64,000 nucleotides of DNA from DATAGZ01 sp036263455 (GTDB lineage Bacteria > Pseudomonadota > Alphaproteobacteria > Dongiales > Dongiaceae), in assembly GCA_036263455.1 (NCBI GenBank), contig DATAGZ010000006.1, positions 124,001 to 188,000 on the forward strand, read 5' to 3'. The notes under the pieces are model-generated. The model was not told where the DNA came from. It was given only the letters and a program-made list of their open reading frames with translations, and made no database searches. A program made the translations under genes and the position numbers. Within the stretch, counting starts at the first letter, position 1. Every line of letters starts with the position of its first letter. Below, piece after piece: positions 44,363 through 53,933 of this stretch.

Positions 44363-45331
44363 ATGAAATCGGGGACGCTGCGGCAATGGCGGATAGCGGG
44401 AGGAGTAGTCACGGCACTTCTTCTTTTGACGGGCTGCGCGGAAACCCAGCTGGTCGTTAACAGCAGTAAGTATGCGACCCACGACCAAGGCAACAAGGTC
44501 TATCCCTATAAAGTGGGCAAACCCTATCAGGTGGCCGGCGCATGGTATTACCCCAAGATCGATTACGGATATGATGAAACCGGCATCGCCTCATGGTATG
44601 GTCCGGGCTTTCATGGTGGCCCGACGGCAAGCGGCGAATCCTATGACGAGAACGCGCTGACCGCCGCCCACAAGACATTGCCCTTGCCCTCGCTCGTGCG
44701 GGTCACCAACCTCCAAAACGGGCGATCGATCGAAGTGCGGATCAACGATCGCGGTCCCTTCGTCAATAATCGCATCATCGATCTCTCCCGTCGCGCCGCG
44801 CAATTGCTGGCAATCGATGGACCTGGAACGGCGCCGGTGCGCGTCCAGATCCTGGCCGATGAAAGCCGCGCGCTGGCCGCCGCCGCCTCGGGCGGTAACA
44901 CGAAAGTGGCCCAGACCAAGCCCACGCCTGCCCGCCAACCCGCGCCGCCGCCTGCTGCACAACCGCCGGCTATTACGGACGGAGCAGGTATATATTCTGG
45001 GTCCGATGACGGAACGATCCAGCAAGCCGCCCTGGATCCGATCATCACGACGCAACCTGTTCCCCAGCCGAGCGGGCACGTTTCCGTTCAACCCGTCCAC
45101 CCTACCAATCTCTATATTCAGGCCGGTGCTTTCACCCAGATCGGCAATGCGCAGAACCTTACCAGCAAGCTGAGCCGCTGGGGAAAGGCGTCGATCAAAG
45201 AGGCCTGGGTCGGCCAGCAGCACTTCTATCGTGTACGGGTGGGGCCGCTGCCCTCGGTCGATGATGCCGACCGGCTTCTTCAAGATATTATCGATAGCGG
45301 TAGCCGGGACGCCCGCATCGTTGTTGATTGA
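44363..45331 (+). CDS. rlpA: Septal ring lytic transglycosylase RlpA with SPOR domain
   Basis: 322-aa lipoprotein. Lipobox LLLLTGC (Cys near residue 25). RlpA-like double-psi barrel: [58 protein letters not shown] (catalytic Asp). A low-complexity Ala/Pro linker lies at about 170-240, and the SPOR domain at about 250-322 ([20 protein letters not shown]). It cleaves glycan strands lacking stem peptides at the septum. ATG 44363 is chosen over an upstream in-frame start because it begins the signal sequence. Followed by dacC 24 bases later. Confidence 0.93.
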   Translation: MKSGTLRQWRIAGGVVTALLLLTGCAETQLVVNSSKYATHDQGNKVYPYKVGKPYQVAGAWYYPKIDYGYDETGIASWYGPGFHGGPTASGESYDENALTAAHKTLPLPSLVRVTNLQNGRSIEVRINDRGPFVNNRIIDLSRRAAQLLAIDGPGTAPVRVQILADESRALAAAASGGNTKVAQTKPTPARQPAPPPAAQPPAITDGAGIYSGSDDGTIQQAALDPIITTQPVPQPSGHVSVQPVHPTNLYIQAGAFTQIGNAQNLTSKLSRWGKASIKEAWVGQQHFYRVRVGPLPSVDDADRLLQDIIDSGSRDARIVVD

Positions 45332-45355
45332 ACGAAAAACGGGTAAAAGACCAGG

Positions 45356-46495
45356 ATGATCAAAGCAAAAATCTGGGCCGCGATACTACTTGCGGCAGGG
45401 GTCGGGGCTGCGCCGGCATGGGCACAAAATGCGCCAGGGAGTGCTTCTCAGCATATCTATATTCTCGACTACCAGACAGGCGCGGTGATTTACGACAAGA
45501 ATGGCGAGGAGCGTATTCCGCCGGCTTCGATGAGCAAGCTGATGACGATTTATATGCTCTTCAGTGCGCTCAAGCACGGCGACGTCAAACTCACCGACAC
45601 GATGCATGTAAGCAAGAAGGCCTGGGCGACGCAGGGCTCCAAGATGTTCGTCGAGATCAACAGCGATATAAAAATCGAAGACCTTCTGCGCGGGATCGTC
45701 ATCCAGTCCGGCAACGATGCCTGCGTTGTCGTCGCCGAAGCGTTGGCGGGAAGCGAAGAGACTTTTGCAGATCGGATGAATCAGAAAGCGCGCGAGATCG
45801 GCCTGGCGGACAGCCATTTCACAAATGCAACCGGCCTACCCGATCCGAATCATTATATGACGGCACGGGATTTGGCGATCCTGGCCAACCGGCTCATCCA
45901 GGAATTTCCAGAATACTACCATTATTTCTCCGAGAAGGAATTTACCTGGCACCGTATCAAGCAGGGCAATCGTAATCCGCTGCTCTATCGCAACGACGGC
46001 ACGGATGGGCTGAAGACTGGCCATACCGAAGAGGCGGGCTTCGGCCTGACCGCCTCTGCCCTTCGCGACGGGCGACGAATCATCATGGTCATTCACGGAT
46101 TAGGCAACATGCAGGCGCGGGCCGACGAGGCCGGCACCGTGTTGGACTGGGCATTCCGGGAGAGCCAAAATGTCAAGCTTGTGAAGGCCGGCGCGCCGCT
46201 GGCGTCCGTGCCTGTGTGGCTTGGAGCGCAGGCTGAGGTGCCTGTCGCGGCGACCCAGGACATGGTGGTGACGCTTCTTAAGAATGCACCTCATGGCGCG
46301 AACGCCACGATCGTCATGGACAGGCCCGTCACGGCACCGGTTGCGAAGGGAACTGTAGTCGGCCAGTTAATGATCATGCTTCCCAATACGCCCCCGCGCA
46401 GCGTTCCGGTCATGGCCGCGCAAGATGTAAGCGAGGTGGGTGTGCTGGGCCATATCCGCACCAATTTTCACCATTACATATTGGGCGAACAGTGA
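45356..46495 (+). CDS. dacC: D-alanyl-D-alanine carboxypeptidase (S11 family)
   Basis: 379 aa. Signal peptide MIKAKIWAAILLAAGVGAAP plus AWA. S58-M-S-K61, SGN in IQSGNDAC and KTG in DGLKTGHTEE form the active site. The C-terminal beta domain (about 285-379) is of the PBP5/6 type and ends in RTNFHHYILG, possibly membrane-associating. Removes terminal D-Ala from pentapeptides. Sits between rlpA and tmk in a conserved order; its stop overlaps the tmk GTG start. Confidence 0.94.
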   Translation: MIKAKIWAAILLAAGVGAAPAWAQNAPGSASQHIYILDYQTGAVIYDKNGEERIPPASMSKLMTIYMLFSALKHGDVKLTDTMHVSKKAWATQGSKMFVEINSDIKIEDLLRGIVIQSGNDACVVVAEALAGSEETFADRMNQKAREIGLADSHFTNATGLPDPNHYMTARDLAILANRLIQEFPEYYHYFSEKEFTWHRIKQGNRNPLLYRNDGTDGLKTGHTEEAGFGLTASALRDGRRIIMVIHGLGNMQARADEAGTVLDWAFRESQNVKLVKAGAPLASVPVWLGAQAEVPVAATQDMVVTLLKNAPHGANATIVMDRPVTAPVAKGTVVGQLMIMLPNTPPRSVPVMAAQDVSEVGVLGHIRTNFHHYILGEQ

Positions 46496-47106
46496 GCCTA
46501 TTCGTGACCTTCGAGGGAGGCGAGGGGGCAGGAAAGTCCACCCAGATCGCGTTGCTTGCCTCGGCTCTGCGGGAACGAGGCGTCCCTTTCATCGAGACGC
46601 GGGAGCCGGGCGGGACCCCCGCGGGCGAGGCGATTCGCGCCCTGATCATGGGGGAAGCCGCGCCAGACCTTTCGCCGCTGGCTCAAGCGCTGCTTCATTC
46701 GGCGGCGCGCGTCCAGCATGTCGAAAATCGCATCGATCCGGCTCTGCGCGAAGGGAAAGCCGTGCTGTGCGACCGCTTTGCAGATTCCACACTCGCCTAT
46801 CAGGGGTATGGGATGGGCCTCGACCAGACGGAACTCATGGCGCTGATCCGAATCGGCACGCGCAATCGGGACCCCGACATGACCTTCATTCTCGATCTTC
46901 CCGTGGAGCTGGGATTGAGCCGCGCGCGCTCCCAGCAATATTATGAAAAGCTCGCAACCGATTTTCACGAACGGGTGCGCGAAGGCTTTCTCGAGATTGC
47001 CCGCCATGAACCCGACCGGTGCGTTGTCATTGACGCCACCCAGACCACCGCCGAGGTGCATCGCCAAATCCGCCAAAGCGTGTTCGACCGGCTGGACCTG
47101 CCGTAA
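46492..47106 (+). CDS. tmk: Thymidylate kinase
   Basis: 204 aa. Phosphorylates dTMP to dTDP. P-loop FEGGEGAGKSTQ near the N-terminus, TREPGGTPAGEAIR, and DRFADSTLAYQGYG. The GTG start overlaps the dacC stop (GTGA). Followed 4 bases later by holB; both supply DNA replication. Confidence 0.96.
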   Translation: MSLFVTFEGGEGAGKSTQIALLASALRERGVPFIETREPGGTPAGEAIRALIMGEAAPDLSPLAQALLHSAARVQHVENRIDPALREGKAVLCDRFADSTLAYQGYGMGLDQTELMALIRIGTRNRDPDMTFILDLPVELGLSRARSQQYYEKLATDFHERVREGFLEIARHEPDRCVVIDATQTTAEVHRQIRQSVFDRLDLP

Positions 47107-47110
47107 CCCC

Positions 47111-48097
47111 ATGGCCGAGCAGAGCCCAGAAAGGCCGCTGGGCCATGATGCGGCTATAGCCGGGTTTGAGACTGCCTTGCAAAGCGGACGCATGCCGCAT
47201 GCGTGGTTGCTTACGGGCAAGGAAGGAATAGGCAAGGCGATGCTGGCGCGCTATCTGGCCCAGCAGTTACTTGCGGGACCGGAGGGGATGAGACCTGCAC
47301 CGCCGCTCGCCAGCCATCCTGACGTCCGCATGGTCGAGCGCCGGATCAATGAAAAGACAGGCAAGCGCCAGGCCGAAATAAACGTCGAGGAAATTCGCGC
47401 CTTGAATGCGTTCCTACGGCTGACCCCGTCGCTGTCTCCGTGGCGGGTGGCGATCATCGATGCGGTAGACGATCTCAACCGCAATGCCGCCAACGCCCTT
47501 CTGAAGTCGTTGGAAGAGCCAGGCGGGCGGACGGTCATCTTTCTGGTGAACCATGCCCGGGGCCGGCTTTTGCCCACTATCCGCTCCCGGTGCCGGCGTC
47601 TCGCGCTCGCGCCGCTCGATGACGAGACCATCGACCGCGCCCTCGCCGCGGACGAGAAGGTCACGGAAGCGGATCGTCATCTGATTATCGATCTGGTACA
47701 GGGCTCGCTGGGCCGCGCTTTGTCGTTGACGGGAAGCGGTGCGATGGAAACCCTGCGGATGGCCTGGGATGTTCTGCGCCAGTGGCCCGACTATGACGTC
47801 GAACGGTTGCATGGCGTGGGTGAAAGCGTCGCGGCGCGCGGCCAAGAGGAACGCTTTGCCCAGCTCCCGCTGTTTCTCGCCTGGTGGTGGCGGCGCTATT
47901 TCCGGAGGGCGAGTGGGATCGACATGCCTCCGCTTCTCGAAGGAGAAGAAGAGCTTGCGCGAAAATGGGCGGCTTGCAGCCTTGATCATTGGGCCGGGAA
48001 GTGGGAAAAGATTTCAGAACTGTTCGCCCGCGTGGAGAGCGCCAATGCCGATCGTAAAACGGTGTGGCTGACCGCGCTTTTGTCTCTTGTCCCGTGA
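47111..48097 (+). CDS. holB: DNA polymerase III subunit delta'
   Basis: 328 aa. Clamp-loader subunit. P-loop-like GKEGIGKA lacks the usual Ser/Thr, as expected for the non-hydrolysing delta' subunit. INVEEIRALNAFLRLTPSLS, NALLKSLEEPGGRTVIFLVN and LLPTIRSRCRRL (SRC motif) are typical. The frame is open upstream to 46943 inside tmk; ATG 47111 gives the right length. No zinc-binding cysteines are visible in the first domain, a known variant. Confidence 0.92.
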   Translation: MAEQSPERPLGHDAAIAGFETALQSGRMPHAWLLTGKEGIGKAMLARYLAQQLLAGPEGMRPAPPLASHPDVRMVERRINEKTGKRQAEINVEEIRALNAFLRLTPSLSPWRVAIIDAVDDLNRNAANALLKSLEEPGGRTVIFLVNHARGRLLPTIRSRCRRLALAPLDDETIDRALAADEKVTEADRHLIIDLVQGSLGRALSLTGSGAMETLRMAWDVLRQWPDYDVERLHGVGESVAARGQEERFAQLPLFLAWWWRRYFRRASGIDMPPLLEGEEELARKWAACSLDHWAGKWEKISELFARVESANADRKTVWLTALLSLVP

Positions 48098-48103
48098 GGA
48101 TCC

Positions 48104-49648
48104 ATGGAACGGCCTTTTTACATCACCACGCCGATTTATTATGTGAACGACGCCCCGCATATCGGCCACGCTTATACCACGCTCGCCTGCGATGTACTGG
48201 CGCGTTTTCATAGGCTCGACGGCCGCCGGGTGCATTTCCTGACCGGCACCGATGAGCACGGGCAGAAGATAGAGAAGGCGGCTGAGGCGGCGGGGATCGC
48301 ACCGCAGCTTTTCACGGACCGCGTTTCGCAGAATTTTCGCGATATGACGGAATGGCTGAACATCTCCAACGACGATTTTATCCGCACGACCGAGCGCCGG
48401 CATATCGATGCCTGCCAAGCCCTGTGGCGGGCCCTGGAGGAACGCGGCGAGACCTATCTCGGCAGCTATAGCGGCTGGTACGCGGTGCGCGACGAGGCCT
48501 ATTATGGCGAGGAAGAACTGGTCACGGGACCCGACGGCAAGAAGCGAGCTCCGAGTGGCGCCGAGGCGGAATGGGTCGAGGAACCCTCTTATTTCTTCAG
48601 ATTGTCCGCCTGGCAGGACCGGCTGTTAAAATTCTATGGCGACAATCCCGATTTCATCGCACCCGAGAATCGGCGGAACGAGGTCATATCCTTCGTGAAA
48701 AGCGGGCTCAAGGATCTCTCCATTTCCCGCACATCCTTCACCTGGGGCGTTCCCGTTCCGGGCAACGATAAACATATCATGTATGTGTGGCTCGATGCCC
48801 TGACCAATTATTTGACTGCCATCGGCTACCCAGACCGCGCCGCCGAACCGTTTCGTCTTTTTTGGCCAGCTGACCTGCACATGGTCGGTAAGGATATCCT
48901 ACGCTTTCATGCCGTCTATTGGCCGGCTTTCCTGATGGCCGCTGATATCCCCCCGCCGCGCCGCGTCTTCGCCCATGGCTGGTGGACCAATGAGGGTCAG
49001 AAGATTTCCAAGTCCTTGGGCAACGTGATCGAACCGCGCGCGCTCGCTGCCGAATACGGGCTCGACCAGGTGCGCTATTTCCTGATGCGGGAGATCCCCT
49101 TCGGCAATGATGGCGATTTTTCCCGCCGCGCCATGATCGGCCGGATCAATAGCGATCTTGCCAATGATCTGGGTAATCTCGCGCAACGCGTGCTTTCGCA
49201 AGTTGGCCGCAATTGCGCCGCGAAAATTCCCGAGCCCGCGGCGTTTTCCGCGGCCGATCGTGCCCTGCTCGATGACGCGGCAGGGCTTCTGTCCGCGGTA
49301 AAGCCTTTGATGGAAGGGCAACTTTTCTCTCGCGCGCTTGAGACTATCTGGCAACGGATCGGGCAGGGCAATCGCTATATCGACGAGCAGGCACCCTGGA
49401 CGCTCAAGAAGACCGATCCCGAACGGATGCGTACCGTCCTCTATGCACTGATCGAGCTTCTGCGCCATGTCGGCTTGGCAACAACGGCTTTCATGCCCGG
49501 CGCGTCCGAGCGACTGCTCGATCAGCTCGGCGTCCCCAAGGGGGAACGCAGCTTCGCTTACTGGAACAAGGCTTCGGTACCGGGGAGGGACCTGCCGCCG
49601 CCGATGGGATTATTCCCGCGCTATGTCGAGATGGAACATGCTGGTTGA
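48104..49648 (+). CDS. metG: Methionyl-tRNA synthetase
   Basis: 514 aa, class I synthetase. HIGH motif in YYVNDAPHIGHAYTT and KISKS in GQKISKSLGN. No four-cysteine zinc knuckle and no C-terminal EMAP-like dimer domain, consistent with the short MetG form. Six bases after holB. The 3' end overlaps the TatD gene start by 11 bases. Confidence 0.97.
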   Translation: MERPFYITTPIYYVNDAPHIGHAYTTLACDVLARFHRLDGRRVHFLTGTDEHGQKIEKAAEAAGIAPQLFTDRVSQNFRDMTEWLNISNDDFIRTTERRHIDACQALWRALEERGETYLGSYSGWYAVRDEAYYGEEELVTGPDGKKRAPSGAEAEWVEEPSYFFRLSAWQDRLLKFYGDNPDFIAPENRRNEVISFVKSGLKDLSISRTSFTWGVPVPGNDKHIMYVWLDALTNYLTAIGYPDRAAEPFRLFWPADLHMVGKDILRFHAVYWPAFLMAADIPPPRRVFAHGWWTNEGQKISKSLGNVIEPRALAAEYGLDQVRYFLMREIPFGNDGDFSRRAMIGRINSDLANDLGNLAQRVLSQVGRNCAAKIPEPAAFSAADRALLDDAAGLLSAVKPLMEGQLFSRALETIWQRIGQGNRYIDEQAPWTLKKTDPERMRTVLYALIELLRHVGLATTAFMPGASERLLDQLGVPKGERSFAYWNKASVPGRDLPPPMGLFPRYVEMEHAG

Positions 49649-50411
49649 CTCGCATTGCCACCTCGACTTCCCCGATTTCTCCGAGGATTTCCCGGCGATG
49701 CTGGCCCGCGCGCGCCAGGCGGGCGTCTCGCACTGCCTGACCATTTCGACCAAGCTGCGGACCTTCCCCGCGGTCAGGAAAATCGCCGAGGAGCACGCCA
49801 CGATCTTCTGCACGGTTGGCATTCATCCCCATGAAGCGGACCAGGAAGGGGTGGGCGGAATGGAAATGCTTCTCGAGAACGCCACGCATCCCAAGGTGGT
49901 CGGGCTCGGCGAAACCGGCCTCGATTATTATTACGATCATTCCGATCGCGCCCGGCAGAGGGAAAGCTTCCGCGCCCATATCCTGGCCGCACAAGAAAGC
50001 GGCTTGCCGCTGGTCATCCACTGCCGCGATGCTGAAGATGATGTCATGTCCATGCTGGAGGAGGCGCGCGGACCACGCCTTTCCGGGGTCATCCACTGCT
50101 TCACCGGCACCCGGAAATTTGCGGATTTCGCCTTGGATCTTGGCTTTTATATCTCGCTTTCTGGAATCGTGACCTTCAAGAATGCCCAGGCCCTGCAGGA
50201 GATCGCGCGCCACGTCCCGGCGGAGCGGTTGCTCATCGAGACCGATGCGCCGTACCTCGCGCCCGTGCCTATGCGGGGACGGCGCAACGAGCCAGCCTTC
50301 GTGCGGCATACGCTGGGCTTCCTTGCGGGATTGCGCGGCGAGAGCGAGGAAAGCCTCGCCGCCGCCACGAGCGCCAACTTCTTCGCGCTTTTTTCCAAGG
50401 CCACCGCGTGA
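49638..50411 (+). CDS. tatD: TatD family hydrolase
   Basis: 257 aa. Metal-dependent DNase-type TIM barrel: LVDSHCHLDF, VGIHPHEAD, VVGLGETGLDYYYDHS, VIHCRDAEDD, LLIETDAPYLAP. ATG 49638 lies within the end of metG; the frame is open further upstream but not family-like. Next gene begins in a GTGA overlap. Members act as 3'-5' exonucleases in repair or RNA/DNA trimming; the particular role here is not shown. Confidence 0.94.
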   Translation: MLVDSHCHLDFPDFSEDFPAMLARARQAGVSHCLTISTKLRTFPAVRKIAEEHATIFCTVGIHPHEADQEGVGGMEMLLENATHPKVVGLGETGLDYYYDHSDRARQRESFRAHILAAQESGLPLVIHCRDAEDDVMSMLEEARGPRLSGVIHCFTGTRKFADFALDLGFYISLSGIVTFKNAQALQEIARHVPAERLLIETDAPYLAPVPMRGRRNEPAFVRHTLGFLAGLRGESEESLAAATSANFFALFSKATA

Positions 50412-51190
50412 AGGTTCGGATATTGGGGTGCGGCGGCTCGGGAGGCGTGCCGCTCCTAGGTCCGAACTGGGGGGCATGCGACCCCGCCAATCCAAAAAAC
50501 CGCCGCCGCCGAGTGTCGATTTTGGTCGAGAGCGGCGGCACCCGTCTCCTGATCGATACCGCCCCCGATATGCGTGAGCAGCTTCTCGATGCGCAGGTGA
50601 ACCGGCTCGATGCCATCCTCTATACCCATGATCATGCCGATCATACCCAGGGAATCGACGACGTGCGTTTCCTGCGCGAGGATATCTTCCGGGGGCCGCC
50701 CTTGCCTGTCTACGGCACGCGCAAGACCCTGTCCGTCCTCACCCGCCGCTTCGATTATATCTTTGCGCAGGCGGAAGGAGGGTCGAGCCGGCTCTATAAG
50801 CCCTTTCTCATTGCTCGGGAAATCGAGGATGCCGCCGTATTCACCGTCAAGGATGTGCAGATTTCCGCCTTCAAACAGGCCCATGGCATGGGGACAGTCT
50901 CGACCGGCTATCGCATCGGCGATATGGCCTATTGCACCGATGTCATGGACTTTCCTCTGGAATCGAAAGCCCAGCTCGGCGGCCTCCGTTTGTGGATCGT
51001 CGATTGCCTGCGCTTCGCGCCGCATCTCACTCATGCCTATTTCGATCGGGTCCTGGATTGGGTGGAGGAGTTCCGTCCAATGCGAACCGTGCTGACGCAT
51101 CTTAATGAAAGCATGGATTACGAGGCGGTGCGCCGGCGGTGCCCGCCAGGCGTCGAGCCCGCCTATGACGGATTATGCATTACAATATGA
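50408..51190 (+). CDS. MBL fold metallo-hydrolase (PhnP-like)
   Basis: 260 aa. Metallo-beta-lactamase fold with the two-metal motif THDHADHTQG and later KQAHGMGTVS, CTDVMDFPLES, VLTHLNESMDY. The opening CGGSGGVPLLGPNWGACD, with the Arg-rich PKNRRRR, is typical for the PhnP/RNase Z-like group that hydrolyses cyclic phosphodiesters. The GTG start is coupled to tatD. This tatD-MBL pair after metG is a standing alphaproteobacterial order. Not a phn locus, so substrate unknown. Confidence 0.9.
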   Translation: MKVRILGCGGSGGVPLLGPNWGACDPANPKNRRRRVSILVESGGTRLLIDTAPDMREQLLDAQVNRLDAILYTHDHADHTQGIDDVRFLREDIFRGPPLPVYGTRKTLSVLTRRFDYIFAQAEGGSSRLYKPFLIAREIEDAAVFTVKDVQISAFKQAHGMGTVSTGYRIGDMAYCTDVMDFPLESKAQLGGLRLWIVDCLRFAPHLTHAYFDRVLDWVEEFRPMRTVLTHLNESMDYEAVRRRCPPGVEPAYDGLCITI

Positions 51191-51235
51191 GCGCAGATAG
51201 CCTTCGGATGGGCTGGGACGGAACGAGGCGCAGCT

Positions 51236-52936
51236 TTGCATGAATTTCCCCTGATCGCCACCCTTGCCGCAGCGCTCGGTTTCGCGCTCTTACTGGGCTT
51301 TATCGCCGTGCGCCTCAAGATCCCCGCGCTGGTCGGATATCTGATAGCCGGCATTCTTCTCGGCCCCTTCACGCCGGGTTTCGTGGCCGATACGGGACTG
51401 GCTGCCCAGCTCGCCGATATCGGCGTGATGCTGCTGATGTTCGGCGTAGGCCTGCACTTCTCCCTGAAGGATTTACTGGACGTTCGCAAGGTGGCTCTTC
51501 CCGGAGCCATTCTGCAGATGCTCGTTGCCACCGCATTGGGAGCCGGCCTGGCCTTTTACTGGGACTGGAAGCCGGGGGCGGCGCTGGTATTCGGCCTTGC
51601 CCTCTCGGTCGCGAGTACCGTCGTGCTGCTCAGGGCGCTGGAGTCGGGCGGGGCGCTGAAATCAGTCGATGGGCGGATCGCCGTCGGATGGCTTGTTATC
51701 GAGGATCTTGCCATGGTGATGCTGCTCGTCCTGCTTCCGCCGCTCGCCCGGGTAATGGGCGGCGGTTTGCCCAATGCGGGGAATCCACCCCTGTGGGAAA
51801 CGCTTGCCATAACGATGGCCAAGGCGGGGACTTTCATCGCCCTCATGCTTTTGGTCGGGCGCCGGATATTTCCGCCGATTCTCTGGCTGGTTGCCCGCAC
51901 CGGCTCGCGCGAATTATTCACCCTGTGTATTGTGGCCGCGGCCGTCGGCATTGCCTATGGTGCGACCGTCCTGTTTGGTGTGTCTTTCGCGCTGGGGGCG
52001 TTTTTTGCCGGAATGGTGATGCGAGAATCCCAATTCAGTCATAAGGCGGCTACGGAATCGCTGCCCTTGCGGGAAGCCTTCGCGGTGCTGTTTTTCGTTT
52101 CCGTGGGGATGCTGTTCAACCCGGCAGTGTTGATTCTTCAGCCATGGCGGGTCCTGGCGGTGGTCGGCACGATCATCATCGGCAAATCGGTGGCTGCGAC
52201 CGCCCTGGTGCTCGCTTTCCGCTATCCGTTGAGTACCGCGCTCACCATATCGGCGGGCCTGAGCCAAATCGGAGAATTCTCCTTTGTGCTCGCCCAGCTC
52301 GCCACGGATCTCAAGCTTTTGCCGGCGGAAGGCCGGGATCTAATCCTCGCGGGCGCGATCATTTCTATCGCCCTCAATCCCTTGCTGTTTGCGGGGATAC
52401 GGCCTCTCCAGGCTTGGATCGGCGCGCAGCCACGCCTTGCCCGCATGCTGAAGCGCACCGCCGACCCCCTGGCGGAGCTTCCTTTTTCCACCGATGCCCG
52501 ATATCTGTCCGGGCAAACCATCATCGTAGGATATGGCCGCGTCGGGCGGCGTATCAGCGAGATGATCGCCCAGCATGGCATCCCGTACGTGGTCATCGAA
52601 CAAAATCGGGAAATCGTGGAACGGCTCCGGGCAGCGAAAATTGCAGCTGTCTCGGGTAATGGCGCCGATCCGGCGACTCTGATTCAAGCCCATATCGCGC
52701 GGGCGAGCATGCTCGTCGTTGCCACGCCCGATACCTTCGATATCCGGCAGATGATCGCCGCTGCCCGGACCGTCAATCCTGGCATCGAAACCGTCATTCG
52801 TACCCATGATGAGGAAGAAGCGGATCTCCTCATGGAAGAGGCGAGAATCGGCCAAATATTTCTTGGTGAAGGCGAGCTTGCCAAAGGAATGGCCCGGCAC
52901 GTGCTGGCGCGCTATGGTGCAGTTCAGGATAGCTGA
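51236..52936 (+). CDS. Cation:proton antiporter, YbaL/KefB type with TrkA-N domain
   Basis: 566 aa. About twelve membrane helices of the CPA2 sodium/proton exchanger fold (residues about 5-390), followed by a Rossmann TrkA-N domain (about 420-560) with GYGRVGRRISEMI. LAVVGTIIIGK and ISAGLSQIGEFSFVLAQLAT are family-like. The start is a TTG (51236) with GAGG seven bases upstream; the frame's nearest ATG is out of register. Probably K+ or Na+ efflux gated by NAD(H) or another ligand. Followed by an AT-rich gap. Confidence 0.88.
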   Translation: MHEFPLIATLAAALGFALLLGFIAVRLKIPALVGYLIAGILLGPFTPGFVADTGLAAQLADIGVMLLMFGVGLHFSLKDLLDVRKVALPGAILQMLVATALGAGLAFYWDWKPGAALVFGLALSVASTVVLLRALESGGALKSVDGRIAVGWLVIEDLAMVMLLVLLPPLARVMGGGLPNAGNPPLWETLAITMAKAGTFIALMLLVGRRIFPPILWLVARTGSRELFTLCIVAAAVGIAYGATVLFGVSFALGAFFAGMVMRESQFSHKAATESLPLREAFAVLFFVSVGMLFNPAVLILQPWRVLAVVGTIIIGKSVAATALVLAFRYPLSTALTISAGLSQIGEFSFVLAQLATDLKLLPAEGRDLILAGAIISIALNPLLFAGIRPLQAWIGAQPRLARMLKRTADPLAELPFSTDARYLSGQTIIVGYGRVGRRISEMIAQHGIPYVVIEQNREIVERLRAAKIAAVSGNGADPATLIQAHIARASMLVVATPDTFDIRQMIAAARTVNPGIETVIRTHDEEEADLLMEEARIGQIFLGEGELAKGMARHVLARYGAVQDS

Positions 52937-53048
52937 GAATGCACGATTTTCACAAAGATTGAGAATTATATACTGATATATAAAGATAATCTATATTTTC
53001 CATAATATATATTATGCGAATAACCCAGACAATAAAGCCAGGACAAAT
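52937..53048. promoter_or_regulatory. AT-rich intergenic region before mazG
   Basis: About 112 bases, strongly AT-rich against a high-GC background, with overlapping near-palindromic runs (TATATACTGATATATAAAG, TTTTCCATAATATATATTAT). It probably holds the mazG promoter; several TATAAT-like hexamers occur and no single one can be chosen. No ORF of note. Confidence 0.5.
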
Positions 53049-53864
53049 ATGAATGACAAGATCACCCGTTATGAAAAAGCCGGTGCGGCACTAGAGGAAC
53101 TGCTGGGGATCATGGCCCGGCTGCGCGACCCGCGCTCCGGCTGCCCCTGGGATCTCGAACAGGATTTTGCGAGCATCGCCCCGCATACGCTCGAGGAGGC
53201 CTATGAGGTCGCGGACGCCATCGCCCGCAATGACCGGGAGGGCTTGAAAGAAGAGCTGGGCGACCTTCTCTTTCAAATCGTATTTTACGCACAAATGGCC
53301 CACGAAGTGGACCAGTTTGACTTTGCCGACATCGTCCAGGCCATTTCAGCAAAGATGATCGCGCGGCATCCGCACGTTTTCGGTACGGCCGAGATCCGCA
53401 GCGCCGAGGAACAGACCCGAGCGTGGGAGGAAGACAAGGCCCGCAAGCGTCAAGCAGGCGGCGCGGTCAGCGCGCTGGATGGCGTGACCCTCGGCCTCCC
53501 CGCCCTGCTGCGCGCCGAAAAATTGCAGAAGCGAGCGGCGAGAATCGGCTTCGATTGGCCTGAAATTGCGCCGGTCTTTGCAAAAGTCACCGAGGAGCTT
53601 AGCGAGGTCAAGGAAGCAGCAACTCCTGAAACCCGGGCGGAGGAAATTGGCGACCTGCTATTTGCATGCGTCAATCTCGCCCGTCATTTTTCAGTGGATG
53701 CCGAAGCCGCGCTGCGGACAGCAAACGCGAAGTTTGAGCGGCGCTTTCGTCGCATGGAACAGCAGGTGCGCCAGAATGGGCTGGAGCCCGGGACGGCCGG
53801 GCTGGCGACACTGGATGCGGTGTGGAACCAGGTCAAGCAGGAGGAAACCGAATCCTCTCGATGA
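53049..53864 (+). CDS. mazG: Nucleoside triphosphate pyrophosphohydrolase
   Basis: 271 aa. All-alpha NTP pyrophosphatase with two MazG modules: first EELGDLLFQIVFYAQMAHE with DPRSGCPWDLEQDFAS, second AEEIGDLLFACVNLARHF. Cleaves (d)NTPs, including damaged ones, to NMP and PPi. ATG 53049 follows AGGACA. Length and two-domain layout match E. coli MazG. Confidence 0.96.
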   Translation: MNDKITRYEKAGAALEELLGIMARLRDPRSGCPWDLEQDFASIAPHTLEEAYEVADAIARNDREGLKEELGDLLFQIVFYAQMAHEVDQFDFADIVQAISAKMIARHPHVFGTAEIRSAEEQTRAWEEDKARKRQAGGAVSALDGVTLGLPALLRAEKLQKRAARIGFDWPEIAPVFAKVTEELSEVKEAATPETRAEEIGDLLFACVNLARHFSVDAEAALRTANAKFERRFRRMEQQVRQNGLEPGTAGLATLDAVWNQVKQEETESSR

Positions 53865-53933
53865 AGCAGCCTAAACCCATCGGTTTTTGGAGCCTTAAGT
53901 ACAATTAAAGGCTTCCGGGCGGCTAAATAAGGC

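Noticed and set aside
53885..53920. Hairpin GGAGCCTT...AAGGCTTCC after mazG as a terminator
   Set aside because: One bulge, a long AT loop and no T tract; too weak to call.
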